From an uncultured Lentisphaeria bacterium (lineage in GTDB: Bacteria; Verrucomicrobiota; Lentisphaeria; Oligosphaerales; Oligosphaeraceae), in the NCBI GenBank assembly GCA_934661755.1, contig CAKUJM010000023.1, forward strand, positions 1 to 45,835: a DNA stretch of 45,835 bases, in the 5' to 3' direction. The notes under the pieces were generated by a model. It did not search any database. It worked only from the letters and a program-made list of their open reading frames with translations, and was not told where the DNA came from. The translations under genes and the position numbers were made by a program. This document shows, piece by piece, positions 8,723 to 16,584 of the stretch (position 1 is its first letter; each line of letters begins with the position of its first letter).

Positions 8723-11044
8723 ATGCCGCCGATTCACCTGATAAGCACCTTTCATTACGACTACATTTATTTGAAGGGGTCGCGGGAATACTTTGAAACG
8801 TCGTTCCGGATTTTGGATCGCGCGCTGGCAATGCTGGAGCGCAATCCCGAATGGAACTTCACCGTCGAGCAGGTAATCCTGCTCGAAGCCTATGTCGAAA
8901 AACACCCGGAACAACTGCCGTCGCTGCGCCGTTTCGCCGCCGAAGGCAGGCTCTGTTTCGCCCCCGGAATGTATGTGATGCCGGATATGAACCTGATCGA
9001 CGGCGAATCGCTTTTCCTTCAGGCGAAATACGGCAAAGCATGGCTGCGCGACCGGCTCGGCGTCGAACCCGAATCCTGCTGGATCGCGGATTGCTGGGGG
9101 CATCACGCCCAACTGCCGCAAATCCTCGCACAGTCCGGCTACAAAGGGTATTTCTTCTGGCGCTGCATGCGGCGCGACGTCGCCCGCAACGATTTCATCT
9201 GGGTGGGGCTGGACGGCACGCCGCTCTCCGCGCACTGGCTTGCCAAAGGGTACGCGGGATTGTGTTTCCCCGAACGCCCCGGCGCGGAGCGCACCCATGC
9301 CGAAGAGCTGGCGTTTACGGAAAGCTCCGTGGCGGAAGTCCGCCGCCTTGTCGCGGATTTGAACGCCTACGGCAATGACGCACCGTTCCTGATCTGCAAC
9401 GGCGGGGATTTCCGTGTTCCGCAGGAGAGCGCGTGCGAAATCGTCGACGGGCTTAACCGTACCGGGGAACTTCCGCCAATTCATTTCTCCACGCCGGACG
9501 CGTTTCTCCGCGCCTGCGATCCGGAACGGCTTCCGCGCGTCGGCGGCGAATTCAACGTTGCGTTCCAAGGCACCTGCTCCGCCAACATCCGCATCAAACA
9601 GCTGCTGTATAAAAACCGCGAACGGCTGCTCGCGCAGGAATCGCTGGCGGCGCTCGGCAAACATGCGGACGTTCCCGAACAGCAGTGGAAACGGTTGCTG
9701 GCGCATCAGTTCCACGACACCATCTGCGGCACCGTCTGCGATGACGGGCTGCATGAAATCATCTCCGATCTGGAAGCGCTGCGCACCGAACTCACCGTGC
9801 CGGGCGCACCCGCCGCGTGGTTCAATCCGACGCTCCATCCCCGGCGCGAAATCGTACCGGGCGCGGACGGCCGACGCCATTGGGTCGAATTCGCTCCGCT
9901 CTCATGCCGCACGCCGGAGGCATATCCGGCGCTCCCCGAATTGGAACCGGTTTCGGGGGCGGGGGAATTTCGCAACGATTTTTTCCACTGCCGTTACGAC
10001 GGCGGCGGGCGGCTGGTTTCGCTGAAGACGCCGCGCGGGCGGGAGTTGATCGATCCGGCGAATCCGGCATGGTTCGGGCTGCCGGTCATGCAGATCGACA
10101 ACGGCGACAACTGGATGCTTTACGATGCCCCGCTCGACGGCGGGTGCGACGCCGCGGCGTTCGCCTCCAATTTGCCCGATCCGCTGTTCCGCGAACCGGC
10201 GGCGTCCGGGCTGATTAACCGCAATCCTTTTTTCGCCCGGATTCACCGGACGCGGATCAACACTTCGGAGGCGATTTGCGAAATCGTCCAGCAGGGCAAT
10301 GTCAGTTTCTGGCGGATGGACATCGCATTCACGCTCACCGTCACGCTGTCGGCGGATTCGCCGCTGATCCGGTTCCGGCTCGAAATCCTTCCGGCGGGCA
10401 AACATTACCGGCTTCGCGCCGCATTCCCGACGACACTGAAGCAGGGCGCGGTCCGGCACGGCATTCCATTCGGGATTGCGGAACGCGGCAACACCGAATA
10501 CCCCGCCGAAGGGTTTTGTCATCTCGGCGCGGCGGACTGCGGGCTTTTTCTGCTCAACCGGGGCATTCCCGGCAACAACATCGATGAAAACGGCGTCATG
10601 ATGCTTTCGCTCTTCCGCGCGGCGGCGATGGAGTACAAGTGCGACAGCGACGGTTCCTTCCAAGAGGGCGTGCCGCACACGTTTGAATACGCCGTACTGC
10701 CGCATGACGGAGCGGCTGCGCTGCCCGGCGAAGCAGTGGAAGGCTATCTGCGCCCGCCGCAGCCGATGGCGGCGGAGCCGTTCGCCGACCAGGAATGGGG
10801 GGCGCTGCCCGCCAATGTCCGGCTTTCGGCGCTGCGGAAGAATCCCGCCGGCATATTTATGCGGATTTACGAATGCTGCGGCGCGGAAACGGCGTTGACG
10901 CTCGTGCTGCCGAAGTTCGTCCGCGCCGTCCGTGACGCCGACGGGTTGGAGCGCCCGCTCGCAACCGTGCGGGCTGCCGCGGATCACCGTTTGACGCTAA
11001 CCCTGCGGCCGTTTGAGATCCGCAATCTCATACTGGAAAAGTAA
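8723..11044 (+). CDS. GH38 alpha-mannosidase
   Basis: A 773-residue intracellular glycoside hydrolase family 38 enzyme, removing terminal alpha-mannose with a bound metal ion. Visible family features are His11 and Asp13 in FHYDYIYL (metal ligands), Asp123 in WIADCWGHHAQLPQIL (nucleophile and metal ligand) and His331 in HQFHDTICGT (fourth ligand). The opening motif is looser than the usual H-x-H-x-D-x-x-W, so the first His and the Trp are replaced. The length is below the about 850-1000 residues of many GH38 proteins because the C-terminal beta domains are shorter. It starts one base after the serine hydrolase stop codon and precedes a GH2 beta-mannosidase, so both anomers of mannose can be released from an imported oligosaccharide. 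Confidence 0.88.
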   Translation: MPPIHLISTFHYDYIYLKGSREYFETSFRILDRALAMLERNPEWNFTVEQVILLEAYVEKHPEQLPSLRRFAAEGRLCFAPGMYVMPDMNLIDGESLFLQAKYGKAWLRDRLGVEPESCWIADCWGHHAQLPQILAQSGYKGYFFWRCMRRDVARNDFIWVGLDGTPLSAHWLAKGYAGLCFPERPGAERTHAEELAFTESSVAEVRRLVADLNAYGNDAPFLICNGGDFRVPQESACEIVDGLNRTGELPPIHFSTPDAFLRACDPERLPRVGGEFNVAFQGTCSANIRIKQLLYKNRERLLAQESLAALGKHADVPEQQWKRLLAHQFHDTICGTVCDDGLHEIISDLEALRTELTVPGAPAAWFNPTLHPRREIVPGADGRRHWVEFAPLSCRTPEAYPALPELEPVSGAGEFRNDFFHCRYDGGGRLVSLKTPRGRELIDPANPAWFGLPVMQIDNGDNWMLYDAPLDGGCDAAAFASNLPDPLFREPAASGLINRNPFFARIHRTRINTSEAICEIVQQGNVSFWRMDIAFTLTVTLSADSPLIRFRLEILPAGKHYRLRAAFPTTLKQGAVRHGIPFGIAERGNTEYPAEGFCHLGAADCGLFLLNRGIPGNNIDENGVMMLSLFRAAAMEYKCDSDGSFQEGVPHTFEYAVLPHDGAAALPGEAVEGYLRPPQPMAAEPFADQEWGALPANVRLSALRKNPAGIFMRIYECCGAETALTLVLPKFVRAVRDADGLERPLATVRAAADHRLTLTLRPFEIRNLILEK

Positions 11045-11059
11045 AGGAAACTGCAAAAG

Positions 11060-13309
11060 ATGGAATATTCATTGAATGGCGTTTGGCAGCTGCGTTTCAA
11101 CGACCCGGCGAAAGGCGAAACCGAAATCCCCGCGCAAGTGCCGGGAAACGTCATCGGCGACCTGCAACGCGCCGGTATGCTGCCCGACCCTTACATCGGG
11201 GCGAATTCGCTGCTGACGCGGCCCTATGAATTCATCGACTGGACCTACGCCACCACCTTCCCGACGCCGGAATTCGGCGAAGGCGAACGCGTGGAACTGT
11301 GCTTCGACGGAGTGGACACCGCATTTACATTCTACATCAACGGCGAAAAAGCCGGTTCCGGGCGCAACATGTATATCGAGCATCGGTTCGACATCACGCC
11401 GCTGCTCCGCAAAGACGGCGAAGCGAATCACCTTCGGGTCAAAATCGCCTCAAGCGTCAACCTCACCCGGAATCTTTCCCGGCCTGCGGCATTTGACTGC
11501 CAGCCGGACAATTACGACGGCTGGCAGCTGCGCCGCGCAACCCATACCTACGGCTGGGACATTGCACCGCGTCTGGTCGGCGCGGGGATTTGGCGTGCCG
11601 TTTCGCTCCGGATTTTGAAACCGATCCGGTGGCGCGACAGCTATCTTTATACGCAATGGATTCAGGACAACCGCGCGGGCATGGTTCTGCATTGGGAATT
11701 CGATACGGACACAACGACGCTCGACGGCTATTCGGCGGAGCTGGAAATGGCTTGCGGCGAATCGCATTACCGGGAGAGTTTCCCGCTGCGCTTCACGTCG
11801 GGGCGGCGCTATCTGCAACTGCGGCAACCGCTTCTTTGGTGGCCGCACGGCGCGGGGGAGCCGAATCTTTACCAAACGACGCTCCGGTTGCTTCGCAACG
11901 GCGAAGTCTGTGACGAACGTTCCTGGCGGACGGGCGTCCGCGACATCCGGCTGGAACGGAGCGAAACCAATTTCAACGGCGAGGGGAAATTCCGTTTCGT
12001 CGTCAACAACCGCCCGATTTTCATTCTCGGCTCGAATTGGGTTCCGGCGAATGCGCTGCACGGCGAACACGCGGAGTTAATCCGCCGCAACCTCGGATTC
12101 TTCAGCGAAATCGGCTGCAACATGGTGCGCTGCTGGGGCGGCGGGGTTTATGAAGATCACGAATTTTTCGACCTGTGCGATGAGCGCGGACTCTTGGTTT
12201 GGCAGGACTTCATGCTGGCGTGTACGATGCCGCCGCAGGACGCGGAGTCGCTTTGGGATTTTGCGGAAGAGGCGGAGTCGGTGATTTGCAAACTGCGTCA
12301 GCATGCGTCGCTGGCGGTATGGTGTGGCGACAACGAGTGCGACCAGCGCTTTTTCGCGGTGGGCGAGCGGCGGAATCCCTCCATGAACCGGACAAGCCGT
12401 GAAGTGTTTGCCAACGCCGTATTTGCGCACGATCCGGGACGGGACTATTTGACCAGTTCCCCCTATTTCTGCGATGAAGTCAAGGAAAAAAACGCGCGTT
12501 ACGCCTCGCCGGAACAGCATTTGTGGGGATCGCGCGACAACTGGAAAAATCCGTTTTACCTCAACAGCAGTGCGATTTTCGCCAGTGAGATCGGTTATCC
12601 CGGCGTACCGTCGGCGGAGAGCATCCGCCGGTTCATTCCCGTCGCCTCGCTGGACAGCCGCACGCGGGAAAACCCCGACTGGCTCTGCCACTCGACCCAG
12701 CCTTTCGGCGACAGCAGCGGCTGTTATGCCTACCGCGTCGGGTTGCTGCACGATTTGGTCAAGGACTTCTGGGGCAAAGACCCGGAACCATTGGAATCAT
12801 TCGTCGAAGCATCGCAGATCGTTCAGGCGGAAGCAATGAAATACTTCATCGAAAACTTCCGTATGCGCAAAGGGGCAAAAACCGGCATCATCTGGTGGAA
12901 TATGGTGGATTGCTGGCCGCAGTTCTCGGAGGCGGCGGTGGATTATTACGGCTGCCGGAAGCTGGCGTTCCACTATATCCGCAACGTGCAGCAGCCGGTG
13001 CTGATGATGTTCAGCGAACCGGAGGCATGGCAAATTCGCCTTCACGGGATCAACGACCTGAACCATCCGTGCCAGGTGCGTTACCGCGTCACGGATGTGG
13101 AAACCGGCACCGAGGCGCTGGCAGGAGAAGCGCTTCTGGAAGCGGGGGAATCCAAGCCCGTTGACGCCATGAAAATCTCTCAGGGCGAACAACATATCTG
13201 GCGGATTACCTATGAATACGACGGCCACGCCGCGATCAATCACTATTGGCAGGGCAACCCGCCCGCATCACCGGAACTTTACCGGAAATGGCTGGCGGAA
13301 TTTCGCTGA
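11060..13309 (+). CDS. GH2 beta-mannosidase
   Basis: A 749-residue cytoplasmic glycoside hydrolase family 2 enzyme of the beta-mannosidase group. The N-terminal sugar-binding sandwich (LNGVWQLRF to about 200) and immunoglobulin-like domain are followed by the TIM barrel, which opens with FILGSNWVPANAL. The acid/base is Glu426 in WCGDNECD (most relatives have GNNE, so one Asn is Asp here), and the nucleophile is Glu510 in FASEIGYPG. The VRCWGGGVYE block is typical of beta-mannosidases as opposed to beta-galactosidases. It lacks a signal peptide. It is the last gene of the operon, 15 bases after the GH38 gene, and probably cleaves beta-linked mannose at the core of an N-glycan-like or mannan oligosaccharide. 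Confidence 0.88.
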   Translation: MEYSLNGVWQLRFNDPAKGETEIPAQVPGNVIGDLQRAGMLPDPYIGANSLLTRPYEFIDWTYATTFPTPEFGEGERVELCFDGVDTAFTFYINGEKAGSGRNMYIEHRFDITPLLRKDGEANHLRVKIASSVNLTRNLSRPAAFDCQPDNYDGWQLRRATHTYGWDIAPRLVGAGIWRAVSLRILKPIRWRDSYLYTQWIQDNRAGMVLHWEFDTDTTTLDGYSAELEMACGESHYRESFPLRFTSGRRYLQLRQPLLWWPHGAGEPNLYQTTLRLLRNGEVCDERSWRTGVRDIRLERSETNFNGEGKFRFVVNNRPIFILGSNWVPANALHGEHAELIRRNLGFFSEIGCNMVRCWGGGVYEDHEFFDLCDERGLLVWQDFMLACTMPPQDAESLWDFAEEAESVICKLRQHASLAVWCGDNECDQRFFAVGERRNPSMNRTSREVFANAVFAHDPGRDYLTSSPYFCDEVKEKNARYASPEQHLWGSRDNWKNPFYLNSSAIFASEIGYPGVPSAESIRRFIPVASLDSRTRENPDWLCHSTQPFGDSSGCYAYRVGLLHDLVKDFWGKDPEPLESFVEASQIVQAEAMKYFIENFRMRKGAKTGIIWWNMVDCWPQFSEAAVDYYGCRKLAFHYIRNVQQPVLMMFSEPEAWQIRLHGINDLNHPCQVRYRVTDVETGTEALAGEALLEAGESKPVDAMKISQGEQHIWRITYEYDGHAAINHYWQGNPPASPELYRKWLAEFR

Positions 13310-13324
13310 AAAGGAATCGGAACC

Positions 13325-13359
13325 CGGCAAAAACTTATGCGTGCCAGCAGTTTTTGCCG
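13325..13359. terminator. Hairpin after the GH2 gene
   Basis: An 11-base perfect inverted repeat, CGGCAAAAACT (13325-13335) and AGTTTTTGCCG (13349-13359), lies 16 bases after the GH2 stop codon. It lacks a strong T-run on the plus strand, so a role in termination or 3' end protection is likely but not certain. Confidence 0.5.
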
Positions 13360-13500
13360 AAGGTTTCTGGAAGTCTGGAGGCGGCGCAGACACCACCCGC
13401 CGCCAGCAGCGCCAGCAGCGCGAAAATCGTCGTCCATGTTTCTTTAGAATCGAAAAATTCTCTTGACCTCAACACGGTTCGAAACAACGTAAAAATGGTT

Positions 13501-13534
13501 CGGTTTTGAGAATTTCGAAAAATTCTCAAAATCG
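13501..13534 (-). terminator. Long hairpin at the end of the minus-strand operon
   Basis: The arms CGGTTTTGAGAATT (13501-13514) and AATTCTCAAAATCG (13521-13534) pair over 14 bases with one G-T wobble and a 6-base loop. The hairpin overlaps the stop codon of the small repeat protein (13526-13528) and on the minus strand is followed shortly by ATTTTT. A 13-base part (TCGAAAAATTCTC) is repeated directly at 13450-13462. The remaining bases between 13360 and 13500 hold nothing I can name. Confidence 0.5.
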
Positions 13535-13774
13535 GAAGCGGGGAAAAACAGAGAATGGATTTGAGGCGGACGAAACGTCATGGAGTTCGAGACTTCGACA
13601 AAGCGTCGTTGCCGTTCCAGCCGTTCGGCCTTGGGCATCGCGGTATGTTGTACGATTTCCGCTGGTTGATGCCGTTCCGGCTGTCCGTCCTTGAGCATCC
13701 CGGTAAGTCTGCCGGTCGGCGGCAAACAATGCAAAGGAAAGAATTGAAATACCCAACACAATAAGCTCTTTCAT
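13526..13774 (-). CDS. Small secreted YRDAQGR-repeat protein
   Basis: An 82-residue protein with a signal peptide (MKELIVLGISILSFALFAA) followed directly by two copies of a repeat unit, each TYRDAQGRTAGTA, separated by STSGNRT. After the second copy the sequence turns into an unrelated tail (LCRSLELHDVSSASNPFSVF). This suggests that further repeats have been lost or that the 3' end has been altered. The start is well supported by GAGGTGAT just before the ATG. The start codon overlaps the stop of the upstream gene by four bases (ATGA), so the two are translationally coupled. I do not know a function. A short periplasmic or surface repeat peptide is what the sequence shows; a role connected to the coupled pRiA4b-like protein is only inference. 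Confidence 0.65.
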   Translation of the reverse strand: MKELIVLGISILSFALFAADRQTYRDAQGRTAGTASTSGNRTTYRDAQGRTAGTATTLCRSLELHDVSSASNPFSVFPRFRF

Positions 13775-14682
13775 GGTATCACCTCGTTTTCACACTTGAT
13801 GGACATAATATCATCCATGCGGATTGACTCTCCGCTGGACATCGTAATGACCCGTTCCGTAAGATTAATCTTTTTTATCGAACCGATATATTCATTTTCC
13901 ACAAGACCTTCAATGGTGTTTCGGACGAAGGAAATGAAAAAATTGTTGCAATACGCATCCTCCATTGTATCTTTGCGGAAGAGAGATTTCAGTGAAGGGA
14001 AGTCCGCCTGAAAATCGCATGATTCCATTCCCATCACGGAAACAATCACTTTGCCCCGCACAAAGTTTTTGACATCCTTTTGGGCCGGGATATTGTCGTG
14101 TTCGTCGACAAAAATGCAATCCGGATCGCCATCCCATCGCGGGCATTTCCGCTTGACGAGTTTCAGCAGTTCCGGATGTATGACAGCCGGCGGTTCGGCA
14201 TCCTCATATTGAGGCGGCGGTTCTCCATGGGAGTTCAGGATGCGCGGATACTCCCCGGTTTTCTCAACGGGGACGATTTCCAGCAATTCAATATCGTGTT
14301 GCCACTCGTCGCCGAAATCGAACAGATAACCGAATCCGTCTCCAACTTCAAACGAGATCTCTTCCAGTTTGGTTTCAGACGCATCCAACTCGTCGTCATC
14401 CAGTTCGCAATCCGGCGAGGATACCCGTGTCCCGCCGATATCGAAACAGTAAAGATGTTCTTCCTCCCGGTTGAACGCTTCGAAAATAATCTCATGCAGG
14501 TCTTCAAAGGTCTGATCGGCGCGAATCAGAATGTCACTGTAAATTTCGTTGTCGTCAGACAGCGCGACGCGGAATACATAGGCTTTTTTCAGCGTTTTTG
14601 CTTTCGCGGTTTTTTGCGAAGCGGTTAGTCCCGCAGCAGCTTTGGTTGTCGACGATCTTTTTCGATTGTTTGTAGATTTCAT
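13771..14682 (-). CDS. Plasmid pRiA4b ORF-3-like domain protein
   Basis: A 303-residue protein. A basic, Lys/Thr-rich leader (about 1-33) is followed by a domain of the pRiA4b ORF-3 family (about 34-150), seen in YVFRVALSDDNEIYSDILI and in the conserved block FGYLFDFGDEWQHDIEL, plus the acidic stretch DCELDDDELDASE. The second half (about 190-303) is unassigned. The biochemical function of the family is unknown; members are often carried on plasmids, transposons and genomic islands. The start has GGAG about 7 bases upstream. It is third in a minus-strand operon and overlaps the start of the small secreted repeat protein by four bases. Lower GC than the flanking genes suggests acquisition. Confidence 0.8.
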   Translation of the reverse strand: MKSTNNRKRSSTTKAAAGLTASQKTAKAKTLKKAYVFRVALSDDNEIYSDILIRADQTFEDLHEIIFEAFNREEEHLYCFDIGGTRVSSPDCELDDDELDASETKLEEISFEVGDGFGYLFDFGDEWQHDIELLEIVPVEKTGEYPRILNSHGEPPPQYEDAEPPAVIHPELLKLVKRKCPRWDGDPDCIFVDEHDNIPAQKDVKNFVRGKVIVSVMGMESCDFQADFPSLKSLFRKDTMEDAYCNNFFISFVRNTIEGLVENEYIGSIKKINLTERVITMSSGESIRMDDIMSIKCENEVIP

Positions 14683-14708
14683 AAATAACTCCGTGTCCGA
14701 TGTGAGTG

Positions 14709-15266
14709 TTACTTGAGCTTCAAACCATCCTTGAACGCATCACCGGCTTTGCCGCCAAGTTCCAGATAGGTGTGGTTCACGGGATCGAAGGTGATCGGCC
14801 GCAATTTCGCGGGATCGATTTTTCCTTCGGTCAGAATGTGCTCGTCGGCGCTCACATTGATAATTTCTCCCACGGTGCATCCGGTCTTTTCGTCAAAACT
14901 GATGAGTCTGCATTCCAATGTCATCGGAAGTTCGGCAATGACAGGCGCATCGACAAAATCGGATTTCACTGTGTGGAATTCGGCCTTTTCAAGTTTATCC
15001 GGAACATCGTTGCCGGAAACGATTCCGACGTAATCGCAGGGAACAACATGGGCGGCGTCCGCCATGCTGACCGTGAAACATTTCCGTTTCAGAATGTTTT
15101 TTGCGGTTTTGTGGTCCGGCGCAATACAGATTCCGATCTGATTGGTGTCATGTATTCCACCCCACGCGGCATTCATTGCGTTCGGCGTGCCGTCCTCGTT
15201 GTAGGTGGCGATGATGAATACCGGCATGGGATAAAGGATGGTTTGTGCTCCGAAGTTCTTTCTCAT
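14709..15266 (-). CDS. Flavin reductase-like FMN-binding protein
   Basis: A 185-residue protein of the flavin reductase-like (RutF/HpaC-type split-barrel) fold, which binds FMN and usually transfers electrons from NAD(P)H. Recognisable parts are the opening LYPMPVFIIATYNEDG, the block NAMNAAWGGIHDTNQIGICI and the hydrophobic strand after FTVSMADAAHVVPCDYVG. A strong GGAGG precedes the ATG. It begins 3 bases after the stop of the DNA glycosylase gene and ends 26 bases before the pRiA4b-like gene, so it is in the same transcript. The substrate is unknown; such proteins in enteric anaerobes are often annotated only by fold. Confidence 0.85.
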   Translation of the reverse strand: MRKNFGAQTILYPMPVFIIATYNEDGTPNAMNAAWGGIHDTNQIGICIAPDHKTAKNILKRKCFTVSMADAAHVVPCDYVGIVSGNDVPDKLEKAEFHTVKSDFVDAPVIAELPMTLECRLISFDEKTGCTVGEIINVSADEHILTEGKIDPAKLRPITFDPVNHTYLELGGKAGDAFKDGLKLK

Positions 15267-15269
15267 AAG

Positions 15270-16112
15270 TTATTCCTCCAAGGATGATTGTTTGTCGGTT
15301 TGAACGATGTTGATTTTGGAGCAAACTTCCCCGCATCCAGATTTCAGACACGATTGTTTGCACAGCGCGACGATCAGCGCATGATACTCTCCGTAGAGCG
15401 AAACGTCAATCGGCAGCGCGTCCATAAAAATCTTTTGCAACTGACCGTAAGGCATGGTTCCATTGAGGTTTAAATGGCGTTCCGCCACTCGCCGGGTATA
15501 GGCATCAATGACAAAGAGCGGTTTTTGAAAGGCATAAAGCAGAATAGAATCCGCCGTTTCGTTGCCGACTCCCTTGACGGTGAGCAAGCGTTTCCGCAAA
15601 GCCCACACGTCATTCGATTGCAGGAAATCATTCTCGTTTTCAATGAAGAATTGCGCTGCGGATTTCAGATAAACGGATTTCTGTTTGAAGAATCCGGCGG
15701 GACGAATCAATTCCCGCAAAGTGTCATCCGGAATTTTCAGAATCGCTTCCGGTGATACAATCCCAGAGTTTTCCAGATTGGCAAGAGCCTTTTCCACATT
15801 CGTCCATGCACAGTTCTGCGTCAAAATCGCTCCCGTGACGATCTCCCAGCGGCTACCGCTTTTGCACGGCCACCAGTGCTGTTCGCCGTATATTGCAAAG
15901 AGCCTGTCGTAAAGTGCGCGAATGGGATTGGTCGGCGGCAGGGAGTTTTTCAATACCGGAGTCGGCAATGCAGGAAATGTGTCGCCAATCTGAACTTTCA
16001 GAGAGGACTTGCCATTGCTCATGGAAACGGCTATTGCGCGAATCGCGGTATGATAACCGGGGAATTCTGCGTACTTCTTTTTGACGAGGGTATGAATCTC
16101 ATTTCGAACCAT
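15270..16112 (-). CDS. HhH-GPD DNA glycosylase (endonuclease III-related, MagIII-like)
   Basis: A 280-residue base-excision repair protein. The helix-hairpin-helix is LLTVKGVGNETAD (about 176-188) and the catalytic aspartate is Asp203 in FVIDAYTRRV. The Lys that makes endonuclease III a lyase is replaced by Glu185, as expected for a monofunctional glycosylase such as Helicobacter MagIII (3-methyladenine removal). The C-terminal cysteines have the spacing C-x3-C-x4-C-x3-C, unlike the C-x6-C-x2-C-x5-C of the endonuclease III iron-sulfur cluster, so cluster binding is doubtful. The first about 60 residues are not part of the fold and are unassigned. GAGGAA lies about 10 bases before the chosen ATG. 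It is the first gene of a four-gene minus-strand operon. Confidence 0.85.
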   Translation of the reverse strand: MVRNEIHTLVKKKYAEFPGYHTAIRAIAVSMSNGKSSLKVQIGDTFPALPTPVLKNSLPPTNPIRALYDRLFAIYGEQHWWPCKSGSRWEIVTGAILTQNCAWTNVEKALANLENSGIVSPEAILKIPDDTLRELIRPAGFFKQKSVYLKSAAQFFIENENDFLQSNDVWALRKRLLTVKGVGNETADSILLYAFQKPLFVIDAYTRRVAERHLNLNGTMPYGQLQKIFMDALPIDVSLYGEYHALIVALCKQSCLKSGCGEVCSKINIVQTDKQSSLEE

Positions 16113-16138
16113 AGTCCGCTGTTCCTCGTCAAGGTTAG

Positions 16139-16543
16139 AATTGGTTAAATCCGAAAGGCATCTCGCTATCGAAAAACCCGCTAAAGTCCTACCATATTTA
16201 TCTCGGCTTTAAGGAGCATTATGAGTATGCAAGGATCAGTGCAAAGGATGCGCAAAGCTGCTGTCTATCAAAAGCGGTTAGCTTTGGACTTGGTGCGTAT
16301 GGAAATTTACAATATGAATCAGAGAGCATTTATCGCGAGCAATTGGACGAAATACGGAATTGGATAAAAGCGAACAAGCACGAAATAAACATGTGCAACG
16401 ACATCAGGTTGGTCAGAAAAATGCTGGCATTAATGCTTGTCTACGCAGAGCCAGTATTCAAATTGTTGAATTCAACATATCGAAAATTCCGCGATCGAAA
16501 TGTGGGCGGGACAACACACAACGTCAAATCCGCAGGCGAATGA
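16139..16543 (+). pseudogene. 5'-truncated polysaccharide-cluster gene remnant
   Basis: The frame is open from just after an in-frame TAG (16136-16138) to a TGA at 16543, about 134 codons, with no ATG in the first 80. The translation has the quality of real protein: it starts WLNPKGISLSKNPLKSYH, continues YLGFKEHYEYARISAKD and ends with a basic, hydrophobic C-terminus (RKMLALMLVYAEPVFKLLN). It lies immediately upstream of and in line with the flippase gene. It is best read as the 3' third of a surface-polysaccharide gene (glycosyltransferase or similar) whose 5' part was lost at the junction with the DNA glycosylase operon, which begins at 16112 on the other strand. The family cannot be named. 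Confidence 0.45.
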
Positions 16544-16584
16544 ACAGACAATGAGCAATGGCGTGCAGAGGAGCGTATACATAT

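Noticed and set aside
13335..13529. Minus-strand frame with a signal-peptide-like stretch (IFALLALLAAGGVCAA)
   Set aside because: There is no ATG near the hydrophobic segment, no ribosome binding site, and it overlaps two hairpins and the end of the repeat protein.
16221..16367. Short open frame with AAGGAG ahead of ATG (MSMQGSVQRM...)
   Set aside because: It overlaps the longer protein-like remnant in another frame, has only about 48 codons and an unremarkable composition.
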